The translations under genes were made by a program, and so were the position numbers. Below the pieces are notes generated by a model, which worked only from the letters and a program-made list of their open reading frames with translations, ran no database searches and was not told the origin of the DNA. Below are positions 1 to 6,411 of a DNA stretch of 21,090 nucleotides, piece by piece. This DNA comes from Candidatus Krumholzibacteriia bacterium (GTDB taxonomy: Bacteria; Krumholzibacteriota; Krumholzibacteriia; Krumholzibacteriales; Krumholzibacteriaceae). The stretch spans positions 1 through 21,090 of the forward strand of contig JAQVGR010000002.1 of the NCBI GenBank assembly GCA_028696635.1, read 5' to 3'. Every line of letters begins with the position of its first letter. Position 1 is the stretch's first letter.

Positions 1-363
1 CGCCGCGACGGCCGCGGCGGTGAGCGCCTCCATCTCGACCCCCGTGCGCGCCGTGCAGACGACCGCCGTCTCGATCGCCACCCCGCCGTCCTCCACGGCG
101 AGGTCGACGCGCACGTCGTCGAGCGGCAGGGGATGGCAGAGCGGGATCAGATCGCCCGTGCGCTTGGCCGCCCCGATCGCCGCCACGCGCGCCGTCGCCA
201 GCGCCTCCCCCTTCCCGAGCGTCCCGCCGCGGAGGGCGGCGACCGTCTCCGGGGAGCAGGCGATGAAGCCGCGCGCGACCGCCGTGCGGCGCGAGACCGG
301 CTTGGCCGAGACATCGACCATCCTGATCCTGCCGCGTTCGTCGATATGGGAAAAGTCCGCCAT
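1..363 (-). CDS. moaC: Cyclic pyranopterin monophosphate synthase MoaC (3' end beyond window)
   Basis: MoaC converts the 3',8-cyclo-GTP made by MoaA into cyclic pyranopterin monophosphate, the second step of molybdenum/tungsten cofactor synthesis in the cytoplasm. The visible 121 codons begin MADFSHIDERGRIRMVDVS, a typical MoaC start, and contain the active-site segments LCHP (about residue 77) and GVEMEALTA (about residue 113). MoaC is usually about 160 residues; the C-terminal catalytic YDMxKA-type segment lies outside the window, so completeness cannot be judged. The start is the ATG at 363, with GGAGG 7 nt upstream inside the end of moaA. It lies 3 bp after moaA and is the last visible gene of the tungsten/molybdenum unit. 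Identification is secure. Confidence 0.93.
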   Translation of the reverse strand, partial: MADFSHIDERGRIRMVDVSAKPVSRRTAVARGFIACSPETVAALRGGTLGKGEALATARVAAIGAAKRTGDLIPLCHPLPLDDVRVDLAVEDGGVAIETAVVCTARTGVEMEALTAAAVAA

Positions 364-366
364 GGT

Positions 367-1182
367 TCAGCCTCCGATCTCCCTCATTGTCCGTCCGCTG
401 CACGAGGTCCCCTCGCGGGGCTTCGCGCGCACCGCGGCGATGAATCCCGCCTCGATATCGGAGAAATCGACCGGTATCTCGATGTCGGAATGCAGGCACG
501 GCTTGAGGAACCCGTCCGCGGTCAGCCGCAGCCGGTCGCACCGGTCGCAGGGAAGGGGACGGTCGCAGACCGGCGGGTGCATCGACTCGTGCTCGCGCCG
601 TGCCAGGGTGAAATGTCGTATCGTCTGCAGCACGAGCCCCCGCCGGCGGCAGAACTCGTCCATCTCCTCCCGCTCCCGCGGGGTCGTATCCTCGAATACG
701 ACCATGTTGATCTTGATCCGTTCGAACCCCGCGCCGATCGCCGCCTCTATCCCGGCGAGGGCCGCGGCGATATCCCCGACCCGCGTCAGCTGCGCGTACC
801 GCCGCGGATCGAGCGTGTCGAGCGAGATATTGACGCGGTCGAGCCCCGCTTCGCGCAGCTTCCGCGCCATCTGCGGAGTGAGCAGGACGCCGTTGGTCGT
901 CATCGTTATCTCGCGAAGGCCGGGGATCGGCCGCAGCAGCGCGACGAGGTCCTCGATTCCGCGCCTCGCGAGCGGCTCCCCGCCGGTCAGGCGGACCCGC
1001 CTGAGCCCGAGCCCCGCGCCGGCGCGCACCACCGCGGCGATCTGCTCGTAGGAGAGCAGCTCGGAGTGCCGCCGCAGGGCCACTCCCTCCTCGGGCATGC
1101 AGTAGACGCAGCGCAGGTTGCAGCGGTCCGTGACGGAGACCCTCAGGTAATCGATCCCTCTGCCGTATGCGTCGACGAGCAT
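367..1182 (-). CDS. moaA: GTP 3',8-cyclase MoaA, short form
   Basis: Radical-SAM enzyme for the first step of pterin cofactor synthesis, converting GTP to 3',8-cyclo-GTP. The 271-residue product has the radical-SAM motif CNLRCVYC near residue 22, the SAM-binding LTGGEPL segment, a C-terminal second cluster motif CDRC-x13-C (CxxCx13C) and the C-terminal GG tail (MREIGG) expected of MoaA. It is clearly shorter than usual MoaA (about 320-340 residues): the stretch between the barrel and the second cluster, which normally carries an RFIE(Y/W)MP-type segment, is compressed. The ATG at 1182 follows a GAGAGAG ribosome site and lies 16 bp after moeA. All cysteine ligands are present, so it is probably functional; a related radical-SAM protein is the main alternative. 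Confidence 0.88.
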   Translation of the reverse strand: MLVDAYGRGIDYLRVSVTDRCNLRCVYCMPEEGVALRRHSELLSYEQIAAVVRAGAGLGLRRVRLTGGEPLARRGIEDLVALLRPIPGLREITMTTNGVLLTPQMARKLREAGLDRVNISLDTLDPRRYAQLTRVGDIAAALAGIEAAIGAGFERIKINMVVFEDTTPREREEMDEFCRRRGLVLQTIRHFTLARREHESMHPPVCDRPLPCDRCDRLRLTADGFLKPCLHSDIEIPVDFSDIEAGFIAAVRAKPREGTSCSGRTMREIGG

Positions 1183-1198
1183 CGCGTTCTCTCTCTCT

Positions 1199-2410
1199 TC
1201 AGCGCACCAGTATGACGCCGACCGTCTCCCCCGCCTCGAGCCGCTTCGTCCCCGGAGGGATGACCATGATCCCGTCGGCGATGCTGTACGCGTGTATGTG
1301 CGCCGAGCCGTGGTACTCGAGCGGCTCCGCGAGGCCGTCCTCCCCGATGGCGGCCGGCACGTGATCGAGGCGGTCCGAGGCGCGCCGGGTCAGCGCCCGC
1401 CGCAGCGGCGCCCGGACGACGGTCGGCCGGTGCTCGTGCCCCATGAGCAGGTCGCAGAACGGCCTCACCACCGTCTCGAAAAGCACGAAGGTCGAGACCG
1501 GGTTTCCCGGGAGTCCGAAGACCCACATCCCGTCGCGCTCGGCGAAGAGCAGCGGCCGGCCGGGCTTGACCGCCACCCCGCGGACCCTCGGCGAGAACCC
1601 TTCCCCTTCGAGGACCGCGGGGACGTGGTCGCGCTCCCCCATCGAGACTCCTCCGGAGAAGACGACGACGTCGGTCTTCCCCGCGGCGCGCCGCAGGGCG
1701 GCCCTGATCGCTCCCGGCTCGTCGCGGACGATCCCGAGGTACTCGGCCGAGAACCCGGCCGCGCGCGCCTGGGAGAGGAGCTGCGGCCCGTTCGTGTTGC
1801 GTATCTTCCCCGGGGAGCGCGCCTGGCCCGGCTCGACGAGCTCGTCGCCTGTCGGCGCGATGCCGATGACCGGCCGGCGCCGGACGGCGACCTCGCTCGC
1901 GCCGACGGCGGCGAGCACGGCGATCTGCGCCGGCCCGATCCGGGCGCCCCCCTCGAGGACGACGTCGCCCCCCCGCACATCCTCGCCGCGCAGGCAGATG
2001 TTGCGCTCCCGCGGTGGACGGAGGACGCGCACCGTCCCGTCTCTCTCTTCGGCGTGCTCGACCATGACGACCGTGTCGGCCCCCGCGGGGAGCGGGGCGC
2101 CTGTCATGATCCGCGCGCATTCGCCGGGGCCGATCCCCCGTTCGGGCATCTCTCCCGCGTATATCGTCATCGCCACGCGCATCGGATCTCCGAGGTCGGC
2201 CTCGCGGCAGGCGAATCCGTCCATCGCCGACTTGTCGAAGGGCGGCATGTCGACGTCGGAGACGATTCCGCCGGCGAGCACCCGCCCGGCGGCCTCTTCG
2301 AGCGGCACCCGTTCCGTTCCCAACAGACGGGCGCAGGAGAGGATCGTCTCCACGGCGGCGTCGAACGGCATGAGCCCGGAAGGCCCCCCGGCAGATTCAC
2401 GATTCTTCAT
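1199..2410 (-). CDS. moeA: Molybdopterin molybdotransferase MoeA
   Basis: MoeA inserts molybdate or tungstate into adenylylated molybdopterin, the last common step of cofactor assembly. The 403-residue length is normal. The N-terminal region has the family hallmark DMPPFDKSAMDGFA (about residue 54), followed by IMTGAPLPAGADTVVMVE, the PTGDELV segment of the MoCF-like domain (about residue 190), VFSGGVSMGERD and FGLPGNPVST. A C-terminal beta-barrel domain IV ends the protein. The start ATG at 2410 has AAGGAA 6-7 nt upstream and overlaps the MobB-like gene by 14 bp, indicating translational coupling. With tungstate-type transport genes in the same unit, the metal handled may be tungsten; the sequence alone does not decide this. 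Confidence 0.95.
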   Translation of the reverse strand: MKNRESAGGPSGLMPFDAAVETILSCARLLGTERVPLEEAAGRVLAGGIVSDVDMPPFDKSAMDGFACREADLGDPMRVAMTIYAGEMPERGIGPGECARIMTGAPLPAGADTVVMVEHAEERDGTVRVLRPPRERNICLRGEDVRGGDVVLEGGARIGPAQIAVLAAVGASEVAVRRRPVIGIAPTGDELVEPGQARSPGKIRNTNGPQLLSQARAAGFSAEYLGIVRDEPGAIRAALRRAAGKTDVVVFSGGVSMGERDHVPAVLEGEGFSPRVRGVAVKPGRPLLFAERDGMWVFGLPGNPVSTFVLFETVVRPFCDLLMGHEHRPTVVRAPLRRALTRRASDRLDHVPAAIGEDGLAEPLEYHGSAHIHAYSIADGIMVIPPGTKRLEAGETVGVILVR

Positions 2411-2852
2411 CGGTGTTCCTTTCCCGATCCCCGGGATCTCCCGCGATGCGCCGCGCGATCTCCCGCGCCGTCCCGAGCGCGACGCCCAGGCGCCGCGCGA
2501 TATCCTCCGCGGCCTCGCAGGGAAGAGGCTCCCCCCGGATATAATCGGCGCGCTCGCGCGCCCCCTTCGCGGACGGCTTCGGATCGTCCGCCGGCAGGAA
2601 GATCGCCAGATCCGGACGGATCTCCTCGAGGATCCGGTTGCTCTCGATCACGAGGAACGGGGCCGGGCCCGACCCGGCCGCGATCTCCCCGAACGGCGTC
2701 CCGACGGGGTAGAAGAGGTTTCCCGCGTCGGGCTTCTCGCGGCCGTGGCCGAGCTTCACGTGCACGGCCCCCGGCAGGAGACGGCACAGGTGCCGGGCAA
2801 GCGTCGTCTTGCCGACGTTCGAGCGGGCTCCCGAGACGACGATAGTCTTCAT
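2397..2852 (-). CDS. MobB-like P-loop NTPase of the cofactor operon
   Basis: A 151-residue cytoplasmic P-loop protein beginning MKTIVVSGARSNVGKTTLA, with Walker A motif GARSNVGKT. MobB proteins bind GTP and assist guanine-dinucleotide attachment to the cofactor; position and fold suggest a similar role. The rest differs from classical MobB: there is no typical KHxxH segment but HVKLGHG near residue 35, then a conserved-looking FLVIESNRIL and a C-terminal tail. I chose the ATG at 2852, which has GGGGGAG just upstream and starts right at the P-loop strand, rather than the longer frame from 2888. It lies 19 bp after the small gene and overlaps moeA by 14 bp. The exact function is not established. 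Confidence 0.75.
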   Translation of the reverse strand: MKTIVVSGARSNVGKTTLARHLCRLLPGAVHVKLGHGREKPDAGNLFYPVGTPFGEIAAGSGPAPFLVIESNRILEEIRPDLAIFLPADDPKPSAKGARERADYIRGEPLPCEAAEDIARRLGVALGTAREIARRIAGDPGDRERNTDEES

Positions 2853-2871
2853 CGCTCCCCCGGCTGACGAA

Positions 2872-3060
2872 CTACGTGAAAAGCCCAAGTTGACAGGCGC
2901 GTATCCTCACGCCGTTCTCGTTGCACCAGGCCCCGATGTCGCGCAGGGCGATCCCGCGCTCGCGCGCGATCTCGAACGCCGCCGCGCAGGTCCGCGTCCG
3001 GCGCCCGTCGATCTCGCGCACCGCCGCCTCTATCGCCCGGGAGATGTCCTCATCGTTCAT
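2872..3060 (-). CDS. Unrecognised 62-residue protein, possible helix-turn-helix
   Basis: I do not recognise the family. The product is predicted to be mostly helical: an acidic N-terminus (MNDEDISRAIEAAVREI), a segment AAFEIARERGIALRDIGAWCNENG compatible with a helix-turn-helix, and a cysteine-containing tail ending RACQLGLF. It is real by context: an excellent ribosome site AAGGAGGG 6 nt before the ATG, an 11-bp overlap with the ModE-type gene upstream, and a 19-bp gap to the MobB-like gene. Placement in a transport/cofactor operon suggests a regulatory or cofactor-handling role (inference). Two cysteines (in GAWCNEN and RACQL) could bind metal. The stop is TAG. Confidence 0.72.
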   Translation of the reverse strand: MNDEDISRAIEAAVREIDGRRTRTCAAAFEIARERGIALRDIGAWCNENGVRIRACQLGLFT

Positions 3061-3412
3061 CCCTGTTCCCTCCTTCGATGATCGCGCCGAGGTGTCTCTC
3101 GAACGCCTCCTCCATCCCCGCCGCGGCCTCGCCGCTGAACCGTTCCCATGCGGCGACCAGCTCCCGCCCGAACGGGGTGAGCTCGGTCGCCCCCCCCGAC
3201 GATCCGCCGCGCGACTTGCTCACCAGCCTGCGGCCGAACGCCTCCTCGGCCCGATCGATATCGCCCCACGCCTTGCGATACCCCCGGCCGAGCAGCCGCG
3301 CCGCCTCGCGTATCGAGCCCTCCGCGGCGATCGCCTCGAGGAGACGGCAGACGCCTTCGCCGAACGTGCCGCCCCCGGGGCCGTCGAGGTAGAGCTTCAT
3401 CCGCGGACGCAT
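3050..3412 (-). CDS. ModE-type winged-helix regulator without Mop domains
   Basis: A 120-residue DNA-binding protein like the N-terminal domain of ModE, the molybdate/tungstate-responsive repressor. Seen in the sequence: MKLYLDG at the start, a GTFGEGVCRLLEAIAAEGSI helix region, the recognition-helix segment YRKAWGDIDRAEEAFG, and the LTPFGRELVAAW end of a LysR-like winged helix-turn-helix. The C-terminal TOBE/Mop domains that bind oxyanion in E. coli ModE are absent, so metal sensing, if any, must come from elsewhere. The start could be the ATG at 3412 (GGTGAGG just upstream) or the ATG at 3400, where homology begins. It sits 17 bp after the transporter ATPase and overlaps the next gene. It is the obvious candidate to bind the palindrome at 6299-6324. 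Confidence 0.85.
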   Translation of the reverse strand: MRPRMKLYLDGPGGGTFGEGVCRLLEAIAAEGSIREAARLLGRGYRKAWGDIDRAEEAFGRRLVSKSRGGSSGGATELTPFGRELVAAWERFSGEAAAGMEEAFERHLGAIIEGGNRDER

Positions 3413-3429
3413 AGCCTCACCCCCGTGCC

Positions 3430-4482
3430 CTACGACTGTATCACGCGCACGGCGCTCGCCTTTATGGATACGAAGACGCTCATCCCCCGGCGCAGCCCCA
3501 TCCGGAAGACCGACTCGCCGGCGAGATGCGCGGCGATCTCGACGCCGGCGTCTATGATCGCCTCGAACCCGAGCCTGGCGGGGAGCACTTCGCGCACCGT
3601 GCCCGCGATCACGTTGCGGGCGCTCGAGGTCCCGTGCTGCAGCTCGATGGTGACGTCCTCGCCGCGCACCAGCGCGACGCAGGGGCCCGGGCCGGCGTCG
3701 GTGAGCACGTCGAGCTCGATCCCCCGGCCGATGAAGCGCGAGGCGTCCCTCTCCCCCCGCTCGAGGCGCCCGCGGTACATGTTGCGTATCCCGACGAAAC
3801 GCGCGACGAACTCGGAGCGCGGATGCATCAGTATCTCCTCGGGGGTGTCGGTCTGCACGATCGTTCCGTTCTCCATAACCCCGATCCTCGTGGCGAGCGA
3901 GACGGCCTCCTCGTAGTCGTGGCTGATGTGGACGATCGTCGTCCCGCTCGCATGCAGCCGGCGCAGCAGCGCGCGCAGATCCGCCCTGGCGACCGTATCG
4001 AGCGACGAGAGCGGCTCGTCGAGCAGCAGGCAGTCGGGGCCGGTCGCCAGGGCGCGCGCCAGCGCGACGCGCTGCGCCTCTCCCCCCGAGAGGGTCTTCG
4101 GTCTGCGGTCGAGCAGGTGCTCGGCGCCGGTCTCGCGCGCGAGCCGCTCGACCGCCTTGTTCGTCTGCGCCCTTCCCATGCGCCGGCTCGACGGGCCGTA
4201 CGCGATGTTCCCCCGCACGCTCAGGTGCGGGAAAAGGACCTGGTCCTGGAAGACCACGCCGAGAGAGCGGCGCTGCGGCGGGATCCGCGTGATATCTCGG
4301 CCGCGCAGCACGACCCGCCCCGAGTCGGGGCTGATGATACCCGTGAGCGTCTCGAGCAGGACCGTCTTCCCCGTCCCCGAGGCGCCGAGCAGGACGAAGT
4401 ACTCCCCCGCGCCGACCTCGAACGAGACGTCCCGCATCGAGAAATCGCCGAGCCGCTTGGAGAGCCCGTCAACCTCCAGCAT
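3430..4482 (-). CDS. wtpC: Tungstate/molybdate ABC transporter ATPase (WtpC/ModC type)
   Basis: Cytoplasmic ATPase powering oxyanion import through the permease encoded just upstream. In the 350 residues I see Walker A GASGTGKT (about residue 33), the Q-loop segment VFQDQVLFPHLSV, signature LSGGEAQRVALARAL, Walker B LLLDEPLSSLD and the switch histidine in VHISHDYEEA. A C-terminal TOBE/Mop-like beta domain follows (from about residue 240, ending FVSIKASAVRVIQS), as in oxyanion importers that regulate on substrate binding. The ATG at 4482 has GGGGGAGG 5 nt upstream and overlaps the permease gene by 14 bp. The neighbouring WtpA-type binding protein favours the tungstate/molybdate assignment over sulfate. 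Confidence 0.92.
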   Translation of the reverse strand: MLEVDGLSKRLGDFSMRDVSFEVGAGEYFVLLGASGTGKTVLLETLTGIISPDSGRVVLRGRDITRIPPQRRSLGVVFQDQVLFPHLSVRGNIAYGPSSRRMGRAQTNKAVERLARETGAEHLLDRRPKTLSGGEAQRVALARALATGPDCLLLDEPLSSLDTVARADLRALLRRLHASGTTIVHISHDYEEAVSLATRIGVMENGTIVQTDTPEEILMHPRSEFVARFVGIRNMYRGRLERGERDASRFIGRGIELDVLTDAGPGPCVALVRGEDVTIELQHGTSSARNVIAGTVREVLPARLGFEAIIDAGVEIAAHLAGESVFRMGLRRGMSVFVSIKASAVRVIQS

Positions 4483-5266
4483 GGCGCCTCCCCCCGGCGA
4501 CGAGCCGCAGGACCACGAACAGCGCGAGGCAGACCCCGATGAAGATCACCGAGACGGGGCGGGCGTACCTGAGGCCGAAGGCGCCGAACCGCTCGTAGAT
4601 CAGCACGGGGGTGATCATCGGGTGATAGGCGATGATCAGCACGGCGCCGAACTCGCTCATCCCCCGCGCCCACATGAGGATCAGACCGGAGAGGACCGAG
4701 CGCCATGCGAGCGGGAGCGATATCGTGAAGAAGACGCGCAGCGGCGAGGCGCCCAGCGCGAGCGCGGTCTGCTCGAGCCTCAGCGGCACGGCGGCGAACC
4801 CGTCGCGCGCCGCATTGACGAGAAACGGCACGCTGACGAAGGCCATCCCCGCCATGATCCCCGCCGGGCCGCCGACGAACTCGATCCCGAGACGCTCCGC
4901 CGTCCCGCCGACGAGCGTGCCCGGCGCGATCACGCCGAGCAGGGCGATCCCGGCGGCCGAATGGGGGATGACGATCGGCACGTCGACGATCCCGTTGACC
5001 AGCGCCTTGAGCGGGAAATTCCTTCGCGCGAGCAGCCAGGCGAACGGGACCGAAGCGACGGCGAGGATGAGAGTCGCCCCCATCGAGGTCAGCAGGGTCA
5101 GGCGCACGCTCGCGGTAACCGCCGGATCGGCGGCCGTCCGCGACAGCTCGCTCCGGCCGGTCGAGAGGACCATCCCGGCGAGCGGTGCGATGATAAAGAG
5201 CAGCACCGCCCCTCCGAGGGCTGCGAAGACGAGATGCATCGGCTCCATGCCGCGGGGACGGTTCAT
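4469..5266 (-). CDS. wtpB: Tungstate/molybdate ABC transporter permease (WtpB/ModB type)
   Basis: Inner-membrane permease of 265 residues. Several hydrophobic spans are visible, starting with LVFAALGGAVLLFIIAPLAG near the N-terminus and ending with VSVIFIGVCLALFVVLRLVAG. The cytoplasmic EAA-type loop that contacts the ATPase is visible as LEQTALALGASPLRVFFTI, followed by SLPLAWRSVLSGLILMWARG. The start is the ATG at 5266, which overlaps the TGA of wtpA as ATGA and has GGGAGA about 9 nt upstream; a longer open frame running to 6214 is only a shadow of wtpA. The 4-bp and 14-bp overlaps with its neighbours show a coupled importer operon. Confidence 0.92.
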   Translation of the reverse strand: MNRPRGMEPMHLVFAALGGAVLLFIIAPLAGMVLSTGRSELSRTAADPAVTASVRLTLLTSMGATLILAVASVPFAWLLARRNFPLKALVNGIVDVPIVIPHSAAGIALLGVIAPGTLVGGTAERLGIEFVGGPAGIMAGMAFVSVPFLVNAARDGFAAVPLRLEQTALALGASPLRVFFTISLPLAWRSVLSGLILMWARGMSEFGAVLIIAYHPMITPVLIYERFGAFGLRYARPVSVIFIGVCLALFVVLRLVAGGRRHAGG

Positions 5267-6264
5267 CGCGGCGCATCTCCCGGCGGAGCGGCGTACCTGC
5301 GCAGCGGCTCCGGTATCCTGTCGTACGTGTCCGTCGGCGAGGGAACGACGGACGGCTGGCCGTTGCGCCGCATCACGGCTCCCCCGCCGGCCGGATCGAG
5401 CAGGTACGAGACGAACAGGATCGCGAGATCGGGGGACGGCGCATTCCCGGGGATCGTCACCCCGTAGACCATCGGCGCCCCGCGATGGACGATCGTCGTT
5501 CCCGGTTCGGCGCCGGTGACCTCGACCGATACGGTCGCGTAGAGCCCGGAGAAGGCCGGATCCCCGAGGTTGATCTCCGGGGGAAGGCTCACCTGTCGCA
5601 GGCCGTGCTGCCCGGCGACCGAGCGGTAGAGGAAGATGTAGTCGATCGAGCCGGTCTCGAGCAGGGCGAGCAGGTCGGTCTCCTTCGGCCTGATGAACCT
5701 CGTATCCTTGGCGAGCATCCGATCGGCCAGCCCCGGCAGGCCGTAATGCCTCTCGGCGAGGCGCATCGTCAGCACGGCGCGATACCCGCACGGGTCGGAG
5801 TCCGGATCGGACCGCCCGAACGACACGTCCGGATCGAGGAGGATCCCGTGCCAGTTCAGGGAATCGATCTCCTCCGCGCGTCTGGAATGTTCCCCGTAGA
5901 CGATCGCCATCTCGTTCGCGGCGAACCTGATGTTCCACCCGGCATGCTCCGGTATGAGCAGGTTGTCTATGACGAGGTAATCGGCCGAGGCCATCACGTC
6001 GCACGCCCTGCCGAGATCGGAGATCTTGCGCGCGCATGTCCGCGACCCCGCAGCCTCGAGCAGAACCCGCACCCCGGGATGCGCGGCCTCGAAGGTCCGC
6101 GCCATCTCGCTCATCGGCACCGAGAGGCTCCCCGCGTGGAAGATCATGAGCTCGCGGCGCGTATCCCCCTTCGGGGATCCTCCCGGCGGGCCGTCCTCCC
6201 TCGAACCGCCGCATCCCCCGAGGAGGACGAGCAGCGCTAACGCCGTACTGGCTACCGATCTCAT
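5263..6264 (-). CDS. wtpA: Tungstate/molybdate-binding lipoprotein (WtpA type)
   Basis: Periplasmic, membrane-tethered binding protein that delivers oxyanion to the permease. It has a lipoprotein signal MRSVASTALALLVLLGGC with the lipidated Cys at about residue 18. It then shows the WtpA pattern: IFHAGSLSVPM, EAAGSRTCARKISDLGRACDV, ASADY, WNIRFAANEMAIVYG and the hallmark FGRSDPDSDPCGYR. This pattern distinguishes WtpA from classical ModA; characterised WtpA binds tungstate very tightly. I chose the ATG at 6264 because it begins a clean signal peptide. A TTG start at 6285 is open in frame but would lie inside the candidate promoter. It is the first gene of the nine-gene unit and is divergent from the AOR genes. 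Confidence 0.93.
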   Translation of the reverse strand: MRSVASTALALLVLLGGCGGSREDGPPGGSPKGDTRRELMIFHAGSLSVPMSEMARTFEAAHPGVRVLLEAAGSRTCARKISDLGRACDVMASADYLVIDNLLIPEHAGWNIRFAANEMAIVYGEHSRRAEEIDSLNWHGILLDPDVSFGRSDPDSDPCGYRAVLTMRLAERHYGLPGLADRMLAKDTRFIRPKETDLLALLETGSIDYIFLYRSVAGQHGLRQVSLPPEINLGDPAFSGLYATVSVEVTGAEPGTTIVHRGAPMVYGVTIPGNAPSPDLAILFVSYLLDPAGGGAVMRRNGQPSVVPSPTDTYDRIPEPLRRYAAPPGDAPR

Positions 6265-6270
6265 ACGCTC

Positions 6271-6298
6271 AAGATAGCAGAACAACTCCCCGAGTCAA
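6271..6298 (-). promoter_or_regulatory. Candidate promoter of the wtp/moa operon
   Basis: On the minus strand a TTGACT -35 (6298-6293) and TATCTT -10 (6276-6271) are separated by 16 bp. Only 6 nt (GAGCGT) lie between the -10 and the ATG at 6264, so a transcript from here would be nearly or fully leaderless. The -35 directly abuts the palindrome at 6299-6324. The sigma-70-like match is good, but no start site has been measured. Confidence 0.42.
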
Positions 6299-6324
6299 CC
6301 GATATGTTCAACGGTGCATAACGG
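6299..6324. promoter_or_regulatory. Palindromic candidate operator
   Basis: Inverted repeat CCGATATG-N10-CATAACGG, with 7 of 8 arm positions complementary (CCGWTATG). It lies between the divergent wtp and AOR genes, immediately upstream of the wtp -35. The TATA-containing arms loosely recall ModE-type operators. Binding by the ModE-type protein encoded at 3050-3412 is inference. Confidence 0.45.
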
Positions 6325-6360
6325 ACAATTTGCTTTTTATCTGAATTGTTACGGTGTATA
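6311..6360 (+). repeat. Direct repeat ACGGTGYATA in the divergent region
   Basis: ACGGTGCATA (6311-6320) and ACGGTGTATA (6351-6360) match at 9 of 10 positions and are spaced exactly 40 bp start to start. The first copy overlaps the palindrome at 6299-6324; the second overlaps the candidate -10 of the AOR genes. Between them lies an inverted repeat ACAATT (6325-6330) / AATTGT (6344-6349). The arrangement looks like a control region contacted by a regulator at two sites. Confidence 0.4.
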
Positions 6361-6362
6361 TT
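6357..6362 (+). promoter_or_regulatory. Candidate -10 element for the AOR genes
   Basis: TATATT lies 49 bp before the ATG at 6412, leaving room for a leader with a strong ribosome site (AAGGAGG, 6396-6402). No canonical -35 sits at 16-18 bp; TTGCTT at 6330-6335 is 21 bp away. The promoter may therefore depend on an activator. Weak call. Confidence 0.3.
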
Positions 6363-6395
6363 GTCATTCTCGAATCCGCAGGCTACTACATATCG

Positions 6396-6402
6396 AAGGA
6401 GG
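6396..6402 (+). promoter_or_regulatory. Ribosome binding site fixing the start of the AOR-N fusion
   Basis: AAGGAGG lies 9 nt before the ATG at 6412. It decides that start over the upstream in-frame TTG at 6346, which would add 22 residues without any AOR similarity. Confidence 0.8.
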
Positions 6403-6411
6403 CCCCGCGGC

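Noticed and set aside
1292..2867. Long plus-strand frames opposite moeA and the MobB-like gene
   Set aside because: Antisense shadows with low-complexity translation; moeA on the other strand is secure.
3926..5467. 513-codon plus-strand frame opposite wtpC, wtpB and part of wtpA
   Set aside because: Charged low-complexity translation; antisense to three well-conserved transporter genes.
4469..6214. 581-residue reading of the permease frame
   Set aside because: The part before 5266 is a shadow of wtpA; the permease starts at the ATGA overlap.
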